15,423 bases of DNA, taken from assembly GCA_903921135.1 (NCBI GenBank), contig CAIXOY010000213.1, forward strand, positions 1 to 15,423, given 5' to 3'. Within the stretch, counting starts at the first letter, position 1. Each line of letters opens with the position of its first letter. Under the pieces are notes generated by a model. The model searched no databases, was not told where the DNA came from, and saw only the letters and a program-made list of their open reading frames with translations. The translations under genes and the position numbers were made by a program. This stretch comes from an uncultured Gammaproteobacteria bacterium (GTDB lineage Bacteria; Pseudomonadota; Gammaproteobacteria; Pseudomonadales; UBA5518). Of this stretch, positions 1 through 8,110 are shown in pieces.

Positions 1-164
1 ATCTGGCCGAGACCCAGGTGCAGAAGCTCGCGCTCGGCGAGGCCGACAACCTTCACCAGGTCATGATCTCGCTGGCCCGCGCGAAAACCTCGTTTGAACT
101 GACCGTACAGGTGCGCAACCGGATTCTCGAGGGAATCCAGGACGTCATGCGCATGAGCGTTTAA
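1..164 (+). CDS. fliE: Flagellar hook-basal body complex protein FliE, 3' end only
   Basis: The reading frame is open from base 3 and ends with TAA at 162-164, so only about the last 53 residues are present. They include LHQVMISLARAKTSFELTVQ and then VRNRILEGIQDVMRMSV. This is the typical FliE C-terminus: a helix ending in an M-x-V-type tail. FliE is the small periplasmic protein that joins the FliF MS-ring to the proximal rod and is an early export substrate. It is followed after 18 bases by fliF, the usual fliE-fliF order. The start lies outside the window. Identification by motif and context is strong despite truncation. Confidence 0.9.
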   Translation, partial: LAETQVQKLALGEADNLHQVMISLARAKTSFELTVQVRNRILEGIQDVMRMSV

Positions 165-182
165 CCAGAAGGAATCCAGCGG

Positions 183-1634
183 ATGTCTGCTGTCAGTGAA
201 TTTGCCTCGGGCCTCTCGGCGGGCCAGCGTGTCTCTCTTGGCATGGGTGTGCTGCTCATCGGGGGGCTGTGCGCGGGCCTCTACATGTTTGCGTACCGCA
301 GCCACATGGCGCCGCTCTACACCGATCTGGCGGATCAGGACGCGGCCAAGGTCATCGCGCAGTTGGACGAGATGAAAGTGGCCCACGCGCTTTCGCCCGA
401 CGGCAAGAGCATCCTCGTGGACAGCACGGTGGCCGGCGAAACGCGCCTGCGCATCGATGGCAGCAACCTCGGCATGAACGGCGGGCAGGGCTTCGAGCTC
501 TTCGACAACGCCGACTACGGCATGACCGAGTTCGTGCAGAAGATCAATTACCAGCGCGCCCTGCAGGGCGAGATCGCGCGGACGGTGATGGGGCTCGGCG
601 TGGTGCGGCAGGCGAGGGTGCACCTGGTGCTGCCCGATCGCGGGCTGTTCCAGCAGGCGCAGACCGCGCCCAAGGCCTCGATCTCGGTGGTGCAGGAGCC
701 GCAGCGCTTGCTGAACGTCTCGCAGATCGCCGGCATACAGCAATTGGTGGCCTCTGCCGTCGATGGCATGGACGTCGAGAGCGTCACCGTCATCGACGAG
801 CGCGGCGTGGTGCTCACGCAGCCCCACGCGCAGGACCGCAAGGGCGGTGGCGCACACCTCGGGCGCAAGCAGGAGATCGAGGAATACCTCACGCAGAAAG
901 CCGCCACCATCCTCGACCAGCTCTACGACCCGGGCGTGGCGGTGGTGAACATCGATGTGACGCTCGGCAACGAGCAGGTGCAACTCACGCGGGAAACCTA
1001 CAACTCCCCCGAGAAAAGCGGGCAGGGCGGCATCGCGGCCAAGAGCAAGACCCAGCGCAAGTTCGCCGGCGGCGCCGACGACTACGGCACCGAGAGCAAG
1101 AAACAACTGGCCTCCGAGGTGGTGGAAACCGACTACCGCGTCGACAGGAGCGTGGAGCAGGTGGTGAAGGGCGAGGGTGCCATCGAGCGCATGACCGTGA
1201 GCGTGATGGTGCCGCGTGCCGTGGATGCGGTGACACTGAAGGCGATACGCCAGCTGGTGGCGAACGCAGTCGGATTGCGTGAGGGCCGCGGGGATGCGAT
1301 CGAGGTCTCGTCCCTGCCCGTGGCGCCTGCGGCGGCACCGACGGGAGCCACCACTGCCGGCGCTGCTGTGGCACCGGGGGCCCCCCGCGCGCCGCTTGGG
1401 CACACCGCCCCCCGGGCCGATAGCGGATGGGGTTTCCCCGCACGCGCACTGCTCGTGGCGCTGGTGCTCGCGGTGGTGGGTGCCCTCTATGCCTTTTCCC
1501 GGCGTGCACCGGCTGCCCCGCCCGCACTCCCGGCAGGCGAGCGCGAAGCGCTGCTGCGCGACGTGAAGTACTGGTTCGAGGGCGATGCCGCCTCCGCGCC
1601 GGATCCCGCCACGCCCGCACCGGGCGCAGGCTGA
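183..1634 (+). CDS. fliF: Flagellar MS-ring protein FliF
   Basis: This 483-residue protein forms the membrane-embedded MS-ring that houses the export gate and anchors the rotor. A first membrane segment lies near residues 19-39. It is followed by the YscJ/FliF ring-building region, with the family signature QARVHLVLPDRGLFQ near residues 140-154. A low-complexity Ala/Pro/Thr stretch lies around 380-415, and a second membrane segment around 419-441. The cytoplasmic tail after it is about 40 residues (GEREALLRDVKYWFEGD, then an Ala/Pro end), short for the part that normally grips FliG. The whole protein is somewhat shorter than the usual 550 or so. The ATG is preceded by an AGAAGGA ribosome site at about 168-174. 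The short tail fits the reduced FliG-like protein encoded 3 bases downstream. Confidence 0.95.
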   Translation: MSAVSEFASGLSAGQRVSLGMGVLLIGGLCAGLYMFAYRSHMAPLYTDLADQDAAKVIAQLDEMKVAHALSPDGKSILVDSTVAGETRLRIDGSNLGMNGGQGFELFDNADYGMTEFVQKINYQRALQGEIARTVMGLGVVRQARVHLVLPDRGLFQQAQTAPKASISVVQEPQRLLNVSQIAGIQQLVASAVDGMDVESVTVIDERGVVLTQPHAQDRKGGGAHLGRKQEIEEYLTQKAATILDQLYDPGVAVVNIDVTLGNEQVQLTRETYNSPEKSGQGGIAAKSKTQRKFAGGADDYGTESKKQLASEVVETDYRVDRSVEQVVKGEGAIERMTVSVMVPRAVDAVTLKAIRQLVANAVGLREGRGDAIEVSSLPVAPAAAPTGATTAGAAVAPGAPRAPLGHTAPRADSGWGFPARALLVALVLAVVGALYAFSRRAPAAPPALPAGEREALLRDVKYWFEGDAASAPDPATPAPGAG

Positions 1635-1637
1635 GAC

Positions 1638-2132
1638 ATGCGCTTCGAACCCGCCCCCGGCTCCGCGCTGCCGCCCTGCAGCAAGGTGGCGAAGCGCGTG
1701 GCGCTGCGCCTGCGCGGTCTCTCTGCCGCAGACCGGCAGTGGCTGCTGGCGCGGCTCACGCAGGCGCAACGCGATGCCGTGGAGCAGGCCTCGGACGAGT
1801 TGCGGCAGATCCTGGGTTCGGCGCAGCTCGATTTCGCCCTGATCCTCGAGGCGATGGACGCGCGGGCCCTGCCGCAGTCGCACGCAGTGAACGAGGCCGG
1901 CTTTGCCGCAGTGCAGTGGGTCCTGGCCCGCTTGCCGCAGCAGTACCTGGCCATCTTTCTCCACAGCAAGCTGTGGCGGGACGCCGCGCAATACCTCAGG
2001 CAGATGAGCCCCAGGCGCCGCAAGGCGGTGGAGTCGGGTAGTGAGCGTATGCCCACGCCCCGCGTGCAGCAGGCGATGGCCGATGTGATCGCGGAACTCG
2101 CCGCGGAAAGACAGGCAGACGACCATGGGTGA
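1638..2132 (+). CDS. fliG: Short FliG-like rotor/switch protein
   Basis: The gene occupies the fliG position, 3 bases after fliF and overlapping fliH by 8 bases, but encodes only 164 residues where FliG usually has about 330. The C-terminal half, from LPQQYLAIFLHS (residues 99-110) through LRQMSPRRRKAV to an alpha-helical end, resembles one FliG armadillo-like module. LPQQ lies where FliG's EHPQ motif would fall. The N-terminal half (LRGLSAADRQWLLARLTQAQ) is a helical segment with weak resemblance to FliG_N. I cannot find the charged torque-helix region that faces the stator in normal FliG. It probably links FliF to the FliM/FliN ring. The assignment rests mainly on position plus weak similarity. 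It could be a divergent C-ring adaptor, with a full-length FliG elsewhere in the genome. Confidence 0.6.
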   Translation: MRFEPAPGSALPPCSKVAKRVALRLRGLSAADRQWLLARLTQAQRDAVEQASDELRQILGSAQLDFALILEAMDARALPQSHAVNEAGFAAVQWVLARLPQQYLAIFLHSKLWRDAAQYLRQMSPRRRKAVESGSERMPTPRVQQAMADVIAELAAERQADDHG

Positions 2133-2994
2133 GATTCTTCGCGCGACATCCGTGACGGGCACGCGCAAGCTCGACGCGGCCCGCGTGGAGCCGCGCCCTC
2201 AGGAGGCGGAGGAGCGCGCCACGGCCGTGAAAGGCAGCCCGCGCCGTCCCACGCGCGACCCCGCGGAAGCCATGCCGCGTGAGGAAAAACCTGCCTTCAA
2301 TGTGGCGGCGCCCGCGCCTTCATCCGTGGCAGATCCTGCGCAGACCATGGGGGCAGAGCTCGCGCGCAGCCGCGATCTCGCCGGCATCCAGGAAAAGCGC
2401 ATCGCCCAGCTCGAGGCAGAGAACGCAGCGCTTGCGAGGAAACTCGAAGACCTCTCGGCCCGTCACGCCAGCCTCGAGGCGCAGCTGAAGACCGACGCCG
2501 AGTCCGGCCGCAGCCAGGGCTACGAGCGGGGCGTGGCAGAAGCGCGCGAAGATGTGGCCCGCGAGCTGAAAAAACAGGCAGCCGAACTCCATCAGCTGCA
2601 GAAGCTCTTCAGCAGTTCGCTGGAGGGCCAGCTGGCGCAAGTCGACGACTACGCGGTCGACATCGCTTTCGCTGCGCTCGCGCGGCTGATTGGCGAGCGC
2701 AGCGTGGAAGAAGGCTTCACCCGCGCGCTGGTGGCGCATGCGCTCTCCAGCGTACGCGGTGCGCGCAAGGTGGCGGTGCATGTCTCGCAGCAGGATTTCA
2801 AGCTGATGGGCCGACTCGCAGAGGAACTGGGTGCGGACGGGCGTTTCAGCGAGATCCAGTTCGTGCCCGATCCACGCGTGACCGTCGGCGGCTGCATGAT
2901 CGAGACCGATACCGGGGTGTGGGACGCGCGGCTGGAAACCCAGTTGCAGCGCCTGCGTGATGCCATTGATGCCGCCGTCAAAAGCGGCAACTGA
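2125..2994 (+). CDS. fliH: Flagellar export apparatus stator FliH
   Basis: The 289-residue product is FliH, the cytoplasmic peripheral-stalk protein that dimerises, binds FliI and docks the ATPase to the C-ring. Residues 1-75 are charged and proline-rich, with no predicted fold. Residues about 75-170 are a long Glu/Lys/Ala-rich coiled coil containing a G-x3-G step (QGYERGVAEA, near 131-140). The C-terminal domain has the family hallmarks: DDYAVDIAFAALARLIGE near 174-191 and GGCMIETDTGVWDARLETQL near the end. The ATG overlaps the end of the fliG-like gene, indicating translational coupling. The long N-terminal extension makes it somewhat larger than enterobacterial FliH (about 235 residues). 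Confidence 0.93.
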   Translation: MGEILRATSVTGTRKLDAARVEPRPQEAEERATAVKGSPRRPTRDPAEAMPREEKPAFNVAAPAPSSVADPAQTMGAELARSRDLAGIQEKRIAQLEAENAALARKLEDLSARHASLEAQLKTDAESGRSQGYERGVAEAREDVARELKKQAAELHQLQKLFSSSLEGQLAQVDDYAVDIAFAALARLIGERSVEEGFTRALVAHALSSVRGARKVAVHVSQQDFKLMGRLAEELGADGRFSEIQFVPDPRVTVGGCMIETDTGVWDARLETQLQRLRDAIDAAVKSGN

Positions 2995-3006
2995 GGAAGG
3001 GGAGCC

Positions 3007-4365
3007 GTGCCGGGCATGAACGCCATCCTGCGTGCCATACAGCACTGCGAAACCGTGCCCCGCGTGGGCAAGGTCTCGCAGTACTACGGCATGTCGGTGG
3101 AGTCGAACGGGCCGGACGTGTTCCTGGGCGAGCTCTGCCAGATCTATCCGCCCTCGCAGACGCGGCCGGTGATCGCCGAGGTGGTGGGTTTCCGCGAGGG
3201 CAAAGTCATCCTCATGCCCTACGGGAACATGCAGGGCGTCTATATCGGCAGCGAGATCACCGCCACGGGCAAATCCGCTACGGTCCCTGTGGGGCCGGCG
3301 TTCCTCGGGCGCGTGGTGGATGCCTTCGGCAAGGCGCTCGACAAGGGCCCGGAGATCGCCGCCGTCGAGGACTACCCGCTCTATCCCGAACCCATCAACC
3401 ACCTCACGCGCAAACCGATCAGCGAGATCCTCGAGACGGGTGTGGGCGTGGTGGATGCCTGCCTCACCATCGGCAAGGGCCAGCGCATGGGCATCTTCGC
3501 CGGCAGCGGTGTGGGCAAGAGCACGCTGCTCGGCATGATCGCGCGCAACAGCCGCTCGGCGGTGAACGTGATCGCGCTGATCGGCGAGCGCGGCCGCGAG
3601 GTGCTGGATTTCATCAACACCAACCTCGGCCCCGAGGGGCTCGCCAAATCCGTGGTGGTGGTGGCGGGCGCGGATCAGCCGGCGCTGGTGCGCACGCGTG
3701 CGGCCTTTGCCGCCACTGCCATCGCCGAGTACTTCCGCAACCAGGGCATGGACGTGATGCTGGCCATGGACTCGGTCACGCGCTTTGCGATGGCGCAGCG
3801 CGAGATCGGTCTTGCCATCGGCGAGCCGCCGACGGCGCGGGGTTACACGCCCTCGTCGTTCTCGATGCTGCCCAAATTGCTGGAGCGCGCAGGCAGTTTC
3901 CAGACCGGCGGCTCCATCACCGCCTTCTACACCGTGCTGGTGGAGGGCGACGATTTCAACGAGCCCGTCACCGACAACCTGCGCGCCATCCTGGACGGCC
4001 ACATCGTGCTCACGCGGCGCCTTGCGAACATGGGGCAACTGCCGGCGGTGGCGCTGCTCGAGAGTTCGAGCCGGCTGCAGAACGCCGTGGTGAGCCGCCA
4101 GCACCGCACGCTGGTGGCCGAGATCCGCCGCCTCCTGAGCGTCCATGAAGAGAACAAGGACATCATCGACATGGGCGTTTACCAGGCCGGGCGCAACCCC
4201 GACCTCGACAAAGCCCTGAACGCGCTGCCCGCGCTGAAACGCCTGTTCTCGCAGCCGCCCGAAGACCGCATAGAGCTTGATGAAATGCTGCTGCAGTTGC
4301 AGCAGGTGCTGGACAAGGCCGAGGCCATCAACCGGCCCGCACAGGTCCGGGGAGCGGCGCGATGA
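3007..4365 (+). CDS. fliI: Flagellum-specific export ATPase FliI
   Basis: At 452 residues this is full-length FliI, the F1-beta-like hexameric ATPase that unfolds and delivers substrates to the flagellar export gate. The Walker A loop AGSGVGKST is at residues 165-173 with catalytic Lys171. Walker B (VMLAMD) ends at Asp255. The MAQREIGLAIGEPPTARGYT stretch typical of T3SS ATPases follows. No motif is missing. Translation can begin at GTG 3007, six bases after AGGAAGG, or at ATG 3016; the GTG has the better spacing. The stop overlaps the fliJ start (ATGA). It works with FliH and FliJ, encoded on either side. Confidence 0.97.
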   Translation: MPGMNAILRAIQHCETVPRVGKVSQYYGMSVESNGPDVFLGELCQIYPPSQTRPVIAEVVGFREGKVILMPYGNMQGVYIGSEITATGKSATVPVGPAFLGRVVDAFGKALDKGPEIAAVEDYPLYPEPINHLTRKPISEILETGVGVVDACLTIGKGQRMGIFAGSGVGKSTLLGMIARNSRSAVNVIALIGERGREVLDFINTNLGPEGLAKSVVVVAGADQPALVRTRAAFAATAIAEYFRNQGMDVMLAMDSVTRFAMAQREIGLAIGEPPTARGYTPSSFSMLPKLLERAGSFQTGGSITAFYTVLVEGDDFNEPVTDNLRAILDGHIVLTRRLANMGQLPAVALLESSSRLQNAVVSRQHRTLVAEIRRLLSVHEENKDIIDMGVYQAGRNPDLDKALNALPALKRLFSQPPEDRIELDEMLLQLQQVLDKAEAINRPAQVRGAAR

Positions 4366-4826
4366 GCACGGAACTGCGCGGTTACCGGCGCGTGGCCAGC
4401 CTGTACAAATGGGATTACCAGAAAGCCGAGATGGCGCTCGCAGACGCGATGGAAGAGCTGAACCGCCTGCGCCGCAGCTGCCACAAACTCGACGCGGAGA
4501 TCGACACCCTGCTCGAAGGCGAGGGTGCGGCGCTGCTCGATGCCGGCACGCGCGAGGGGCTGCTGCGGCTCGCCTCCGAACTGCGCACGAAACTCGAGGG
4601 CTACCGCAAGGCCCATGACCTGCGGGTGCTCATCGTCCTCGATCTGCGCAAGCAGCTGATGATGGCGAAGGTGCGCAAGGACAAGAGCCACGAGAAGCAC
4701 CGCGAGGCCGTGGCGGCGCTCTGGCAGGCGCGTACCGCGAAGCAGGTAGAGGAACTGAGCGACGTTCATGTCGCCAATCTGGTCCGGCAGCGTGCCGGCC
4801 ACAGCGCGGAGAACACGCCGCCGTGA
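4362..4826 (+). CDS. fliJ: Flagellar export protein FliJ
   Basis: The product is a 154-residue, highly charged, almost wholly helical protein. It has two long amphipathic segments (about 15-60 and 75-140) that would pair as an antiparallel coiled coil. This is the FliJ fold, which inserts into the FliI hexamer like the F1 gamma subunit and contacts FlhA. Sequence conservation in FliJ is low everywhere, so the call rests on length, coiled-coil character, the N-terminal RGYRRVASLYKWDYQKAEMA segment and the place immediately after fliI. ATG 4362 overlaps the fliI stop and has GGGGAG seven bases upstream. Its stop overlaps a GTG of the next gene. Confidence 0.85.
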   Translation: MSTELRGYRRVASLYKWDYQKAEMALADAMEELNRLRRSCHKLDAEIDTLLEGEGAALLDAGTREGLLRLASELRTKLEGYRKAHDLRVLIVLDLRKQLMMAKVRKDKSHEKHREAVAALWQARTAKQVEELSDVHVANLVRQRAGHSAENTPP

Positions 4827-4849
4827 CAGCATCTGACGAGGAGAACGAC

Positions 4850-5530
4850 ATGCAGGTAGACCCCCAGCCTCTGGTGCCCGCGCCGGGCGGCAACGGCGCC
4901 GCAGGCCCGCAGCGCGACGACACGCAGCGCGAGCAGTGGCTTTCGGCGCTGGAGCAGGAATCCTTCACGCTGAGCGACGAGACGCTGCCTGACGGTGCCG
5001 CATCCGCCGGCGCCCCGCGTCTGTCCGGGATCGTCGATCCCGAGGCACCGAAAGACGTCTCTGCACCCCGCGATCCCTTCGCGACAGCAGCGGAACTCGC
5101 GGGCCTGTTCGCTCCACCCGGCGCGCGCGCAAGCGCCGTCATCCCGGCCCTGAGCGGCGTGTCTGCGGCGCAACGCATGCAGCCTGCCATGCCCGAGCCG
5201 CGCGGCCTCGAAGGTTGGCAGATTGCGACGCTTTCTTCGGGCGGTACCCGCTCGCCCGATGCCAACGGCCTTCGCCTCGCGCAGCGCTACGACGCGCTGA
5301 TGAACCAGATGCGCTTCACCGACGTGAACGTGCGTCTCACGCAGTCGGGCGGTGAGCTCACGCTCTGGATCCGCGACTTCCGCCAGAAGTACGCCACGGA
5401 AGTCTTCAACTGGGTGCGCGATCTGCAGGGCGTGCTCGCGGAGCAGGGCAGCTCGCTCTCCCGGATCATGGTGAACGGCAAACGCATCACGCACATCAAC
5501 GAACTGCTGGGAGCATCCTCATGGCAATAG
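4850..5530 (+). CDS. fliK: FliK-like hook-length control protein (short)
   Basis: This gene lies between fliJ and flgD, where fliK is expected. ATG 4850 has a strong GAGGAG site five bases upstream and gives 226 residues; an in-frame GTG at 4823, overlapping the fliJ stop, would add nine. The first 140 residues are Pro/Ala/Gly-rich and disordered, as in the ruler part of FliK. The last 80 are a compact domain with VRLTQSGGELTLWIRDF and LQGVLAEQGSSLSRIMVNGK. This resembles the FliK_C/T3S4 substrate-switch domain, which acts on FlhB. It is much shorter than typical FliK (about 400 residues). FliK would measure the hook and switch export from hook to filament substrates. Identification relies on context and weak domain similarity. 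Confidence 0.68.
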   Translation: MQVDPQPLVPAPGGNGAAGPQRDDTQREQWLSALEQESFTLSDETLPDGAASAGAPRLSGIVDPEAPKDVSAPRDPFATAAELAGLFAPPGARASAVIPALSGVSAAQRMQPAMPEPRGLEGWQIATLSSGGTRSPDANGLRLAQRYDALMNQMRFTDVNVRLTQSGGELTLWIRDFRQKYATEVFNWVRDLQGVLAEQGSSLSRIMVNGKRITHINELLGASSWQ

Positions 5531-5946
5531 ATTCCGTAGGCGCAGTAGGCAGGACCGACACGGTGGCCGCGCAGGCCTCCGTGGGGCTCGACGAATTCCT
5601 CAACATCTTCCTCACGCAGCTGAACTACCAGGATCCGCTGGAGCCGGTGGACAACCGCGAGTTCCTCGCGCAGCTGGCGCAGTTCTCGTCCGTGGAACTC
5701 GCCAACCGCACGAACGACAACACCGAGGCACTGCTCGATGTGAGCAACCTCTCGCAGTCGATCGGCTTGCTGGGGCGCACGGTGAACGTGCAGCTCGAGA
5801 CCGGGTCGACCTCCGGTGAGGTGGTGGCGATGAGCCTGGTGCAGGGCCAGCCACGGCTCTCGGTCAAGCAGGCCGACGGCACGTTCGTCAGTGTGAGCCC
5901 CACGCAGATCAGTTCCGTGATCCAGCTCTCGAACGCAGGTAACTGA
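5521..5946 (+). CDS. flgD: Flagellar hook-capping scaffold FlgD (short form)
   Basis: FlgD caps the growing hook and guides FlgE polymerisation. The 141-residue product carries the conserved FlgD N-terminal signature FLNIFLTQLNYQDPLEPVDN at residues 22-41, followed by REFLAQLAQFSSVEL. It ends after a small beta segment (GRTVNVQLETGSTSGEV onward). The Tudor/FnIII-like C-terminal domains of the roughly 230-residue enterobacterial FlgD are not evident. The length matches the short form known from Bacillus-type operons. It overlaps the end of the fliK-like gene by 10 bases and flgE starts one base after its stop, so the three are translationally linked. Placing flgD here rather than in a flgBCDE cluster is unusual for a gammaproteobacterium. 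Confidence 0.93.
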   Translation: MAIDSVGAVGRTDTVAAQASVGLDEFLNIFLTQLNYQDPLEPVDNREFLAQLAQFSSVELANRTNDNTEALLDVSNLSQSIGLLGRTVNVQLETGSTSGEVVAMSLVQGQPRLSVKQADGTFVSVSPTQISSVIQLSNAGN

Positions 5947-5947
5947 G

Positions 5948-8110
5948 ATGCCATCCGATCTGCTCGGCACACTCTACAAGGCGATGACCGGCCTGAACGC
6001 CTTCACGCGCGGGCTGGACAACCTGAGCAACAACGTCGCCAACCTGAACACCACGGGCTACAAGGCCAACGACGTGTTCTACCGCGAGCTCGAGGGCAAC
6101 CAGCAGTTCGGTGCCACGGGCGACGACGGCAGCCCGATCGCGAACGGGCAGGGCGTTGCGGTGGGCGGCACTACCGTGCGTTTCGTCGATGGTGAACTGG
6201 CGGTGACCGGTAGGGACACCGACATGGCGATCGACGGCAACGGCTTCTTCGTCGTCCGTGACGGCAACAAGGAGTTCTACACGCGTGCCGGACAGTTCGA
6301 GATCGACGAGGACGGCTACCTGTCCGATCCGGGTACCGGTTATCGCGTGGCGAAGATCGATGCCTCCGGCAACATCGCCGACATCAACCTCCGCGACCGT
6401 CTGCTGAGTTCGGCCGTTGCCAGCACCGAGGTGCAGTTGCGCGGCACGCTGAACGCCTCCGCCGTCACGGGCACCGTGTACCCGCCGCAGGATGCAACCG
6501 CCACCGAAAAGGTCGAGATCAAGGCCTTCGACAGGAACGGCCGCGCCAACACCTTCTTCGCTACCTTCACCAAGCAGGCCGGTGGCGAGTGGAAAGTCGA
6601 CTTCAAGGACGCCAGCGGCAATCTGGTCGGGAGCAGCCTCACGCTGGAATTCGGCGTGAACGGTGCGCCGATCGCGCAGGATCTCTCGCAAGCGATCAGC
6701 CTGAACTTCTTCGACCTCGTCGACGTCGAGACCGTCCGGGACCGTTTCTCCGGCGTGCCCAGGGTGTCAATCGAGGCGACGCCCGGCGAACTCGACAAAC
6801 TCGGTGAGATCACCGTCACGCTGACCGAGGGCGAGCTGGTCTCGAAGGCAGCGAGCGCAGGAAGCTCGGTGAGTTTCCTCGGCAACAGCACCTTCACCAT
6901 CGACAGCAACGGCTTCCTGATCGACAAGGCCACGCAGAAGAAAGTCGCGGCGCGCGATCCCTCGAGTCCTGCGACGCTGATCGATGCGTCCATCGTGCTG
7001 CAGAACCCGGCGCAGGCCAGCACGGCGCTCAGGCTCTCGGGCGTGCTCGATGCCGCGGCACCCGTGGGTGATCTCTACCCGCCTTACACCACGGATGCCA
7101 ACGGCAACGCGGTGCAGCAGAACCCGATCACCGTGCAGCTCTATGACGCTGCGGGCAACACGCACGACGTCAGCGTCACCTTCGTACGCCTGCTCTCCGA
7201 TGCCAACCGCGTGGAGTACGACGTGGTCTTCAACCGGGGACAGGCGAACGAGTTCAAGGCCGACAAGAAGCTTGTTTACATACGTGATGGTGTGCCCGGC
7301 AACACCGGCGTGCCTGGCGCGGGCGGTCTGCTGGGGGGCGGCAATACCGGCGCGCTGGTCGATGCGCTCCAGTGGCGGCTCGAGAGCGGCGACATCAGCG
7401 CAACCTGGACCGGGACGGACACTGCCGGTGCCGCGCTGACGATCAATTTCGATCTGGACGTGAGCGGCAAGGACGGCGCCGAAGCACTGCTGCTCAAAAC
7501 CGGCTCAGCCAGTGCCGTGACGGCCACTCAGCTGTCCGGGCGTGCGGTGGGCAAGGTCTCGGGGCTGGAGATCGACGCCAGCGGCAAGCTGATCGTCTCG
7601 TACAGCAACGGCCAGAGCGCCGAAGGCCCCACGCTCGCGGTGGTCGATCGCCGCATTGAGGAACTGAAGATCAATTTCGCTGCGGTGAACACGGCGCAGT
7701 TCACCACCTCCGGCATCCAGGTCGAGGAGGTCGACGGGCGCGCCACCGGGCAGCTCACGTCCTTCGCCTTCAACGAAGACGGCACGCTGGTGCTCACGTA
7801 CTCGAACGAGGACGAGGTGAAGGACGGTCGCGTGGCGATGGCGCTGTTCACCAACACCTCGGCGCTGCAGCGCGCGGGCGATGCGCTGTTCACGCTGGAC
7901 GACACCAACGAGCGGGTGCTCGGCAGCGGTACTGACGGCGCCTTCGGCAAGCTGGTCCACAAGAGCATCGAGCGCTCGAACGTCGAACTGTCGCGGGAGT
8001 TTGCCGAGATCATCATCGTGCAGCGCGGTTTCCAGGCCGCATCGCAGGTGCTGAACGCCACCAACGAGCTGATCCAGGAGCTCTACAGCAGCACGCGGGG
8101 AGGCCGTTAG
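5948..8110 (+). CDS. flgE: Flagellar hook protein FlgE, enlarged
   Basis: The 720-residue product is the hook subunit. The N-terminal rod/hook signature (LYKAMTGLNAFTRGLDNLSN, residues 9-28, then NNVANLNTTGYKA) and the C-terminal coiled-coil partner (NVELSREFAEIIIVQRGFQA, residues 678-697) are intact. DMAIDGNGFFVVRDG at about 92-106 is the usual basal-body motif. It is far longer than the 400-residue enterobacterial form because the outer domains are duplicated. Residues 158-180 resemble 357-379, both ending in YPP. The hook-type dG.L...YSN motif occurs at 525-554 and again at 591-620. Extra surface domains would make a thicker hook. It starts one base after flgD and its TAG overlaps the next GTG start. 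Confidence 0.94.
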   Translation: MPSDLLGTLYKAMTGLNAFTRGLDNLSNNVANLNTTGYKANDVFYRELEGNQQFGATGDDGSPIANGQGVAVGGTTVRFVDGELAVTGRDTDMAIDGNGFFVVRDGNKEFYTRAGQFEIDEDGYLSDPGTGYRVAKIDASGNIADINLRDRLLSSAVASTEVQLRGTLNASAVTGTVYPPQDATATEKVEIKAFDRNGRANTFFATFTKQAGGEWKVDFKDASGNLVGSSLTLEFGVNGAPIAQDLSQAISLNFFDLVDVETVRDRFSGVPRVSIEATPGELDKLGEITVTLTEGELVSKAASAGSSVSFLGNSTFTIDSNGFLIDKATQKKVAARDPSSPATLIDASIVLQNPAQASTALRLSGVLDAAAPVGDLYPPYTTDANGNAVQQNPITVQLYDAAGNTHDVSVTFVRLLSDANRVEYDVVFNRGQANEFKADKKLVYIRDGVPGNTGVPGAGGLLGGGNTGALVDALQWRLESGDISATWTGTDTAGAALTINFDLDVSGKDGAEALLLKTGSASAVTATQLSGRAVGKVSGLEIDASGKLIVSYSNGQSAEGPTLAVVDRRIEELKINFAAVNTAQFTTSGIQVEEVDGRATGQLTSFAFNEDGTLVLTYSNEDEVKDGRVAMALFTNTSALQRAGDALFTLDDTNERVLGSGTDGAFGKLVHKSIERSNVELSREFAEIIIVQRGFQAASQVLNATNELIQELYSSTRGGR

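Noticed and set aside
1416..1422. GCCGATA resembling a sigma-28 -10 element
   Set aside because: No matching -35 element lies upstream and it sits within the fliF coding sequence.
2320..4146. 608-residue open frame on the minus strand across fliH and fliI
   Set aside because: It is antisense to two well-conserved genes, is rich in His/Arg/Asp with no domain pattern, and arises from GC-rich third positions.
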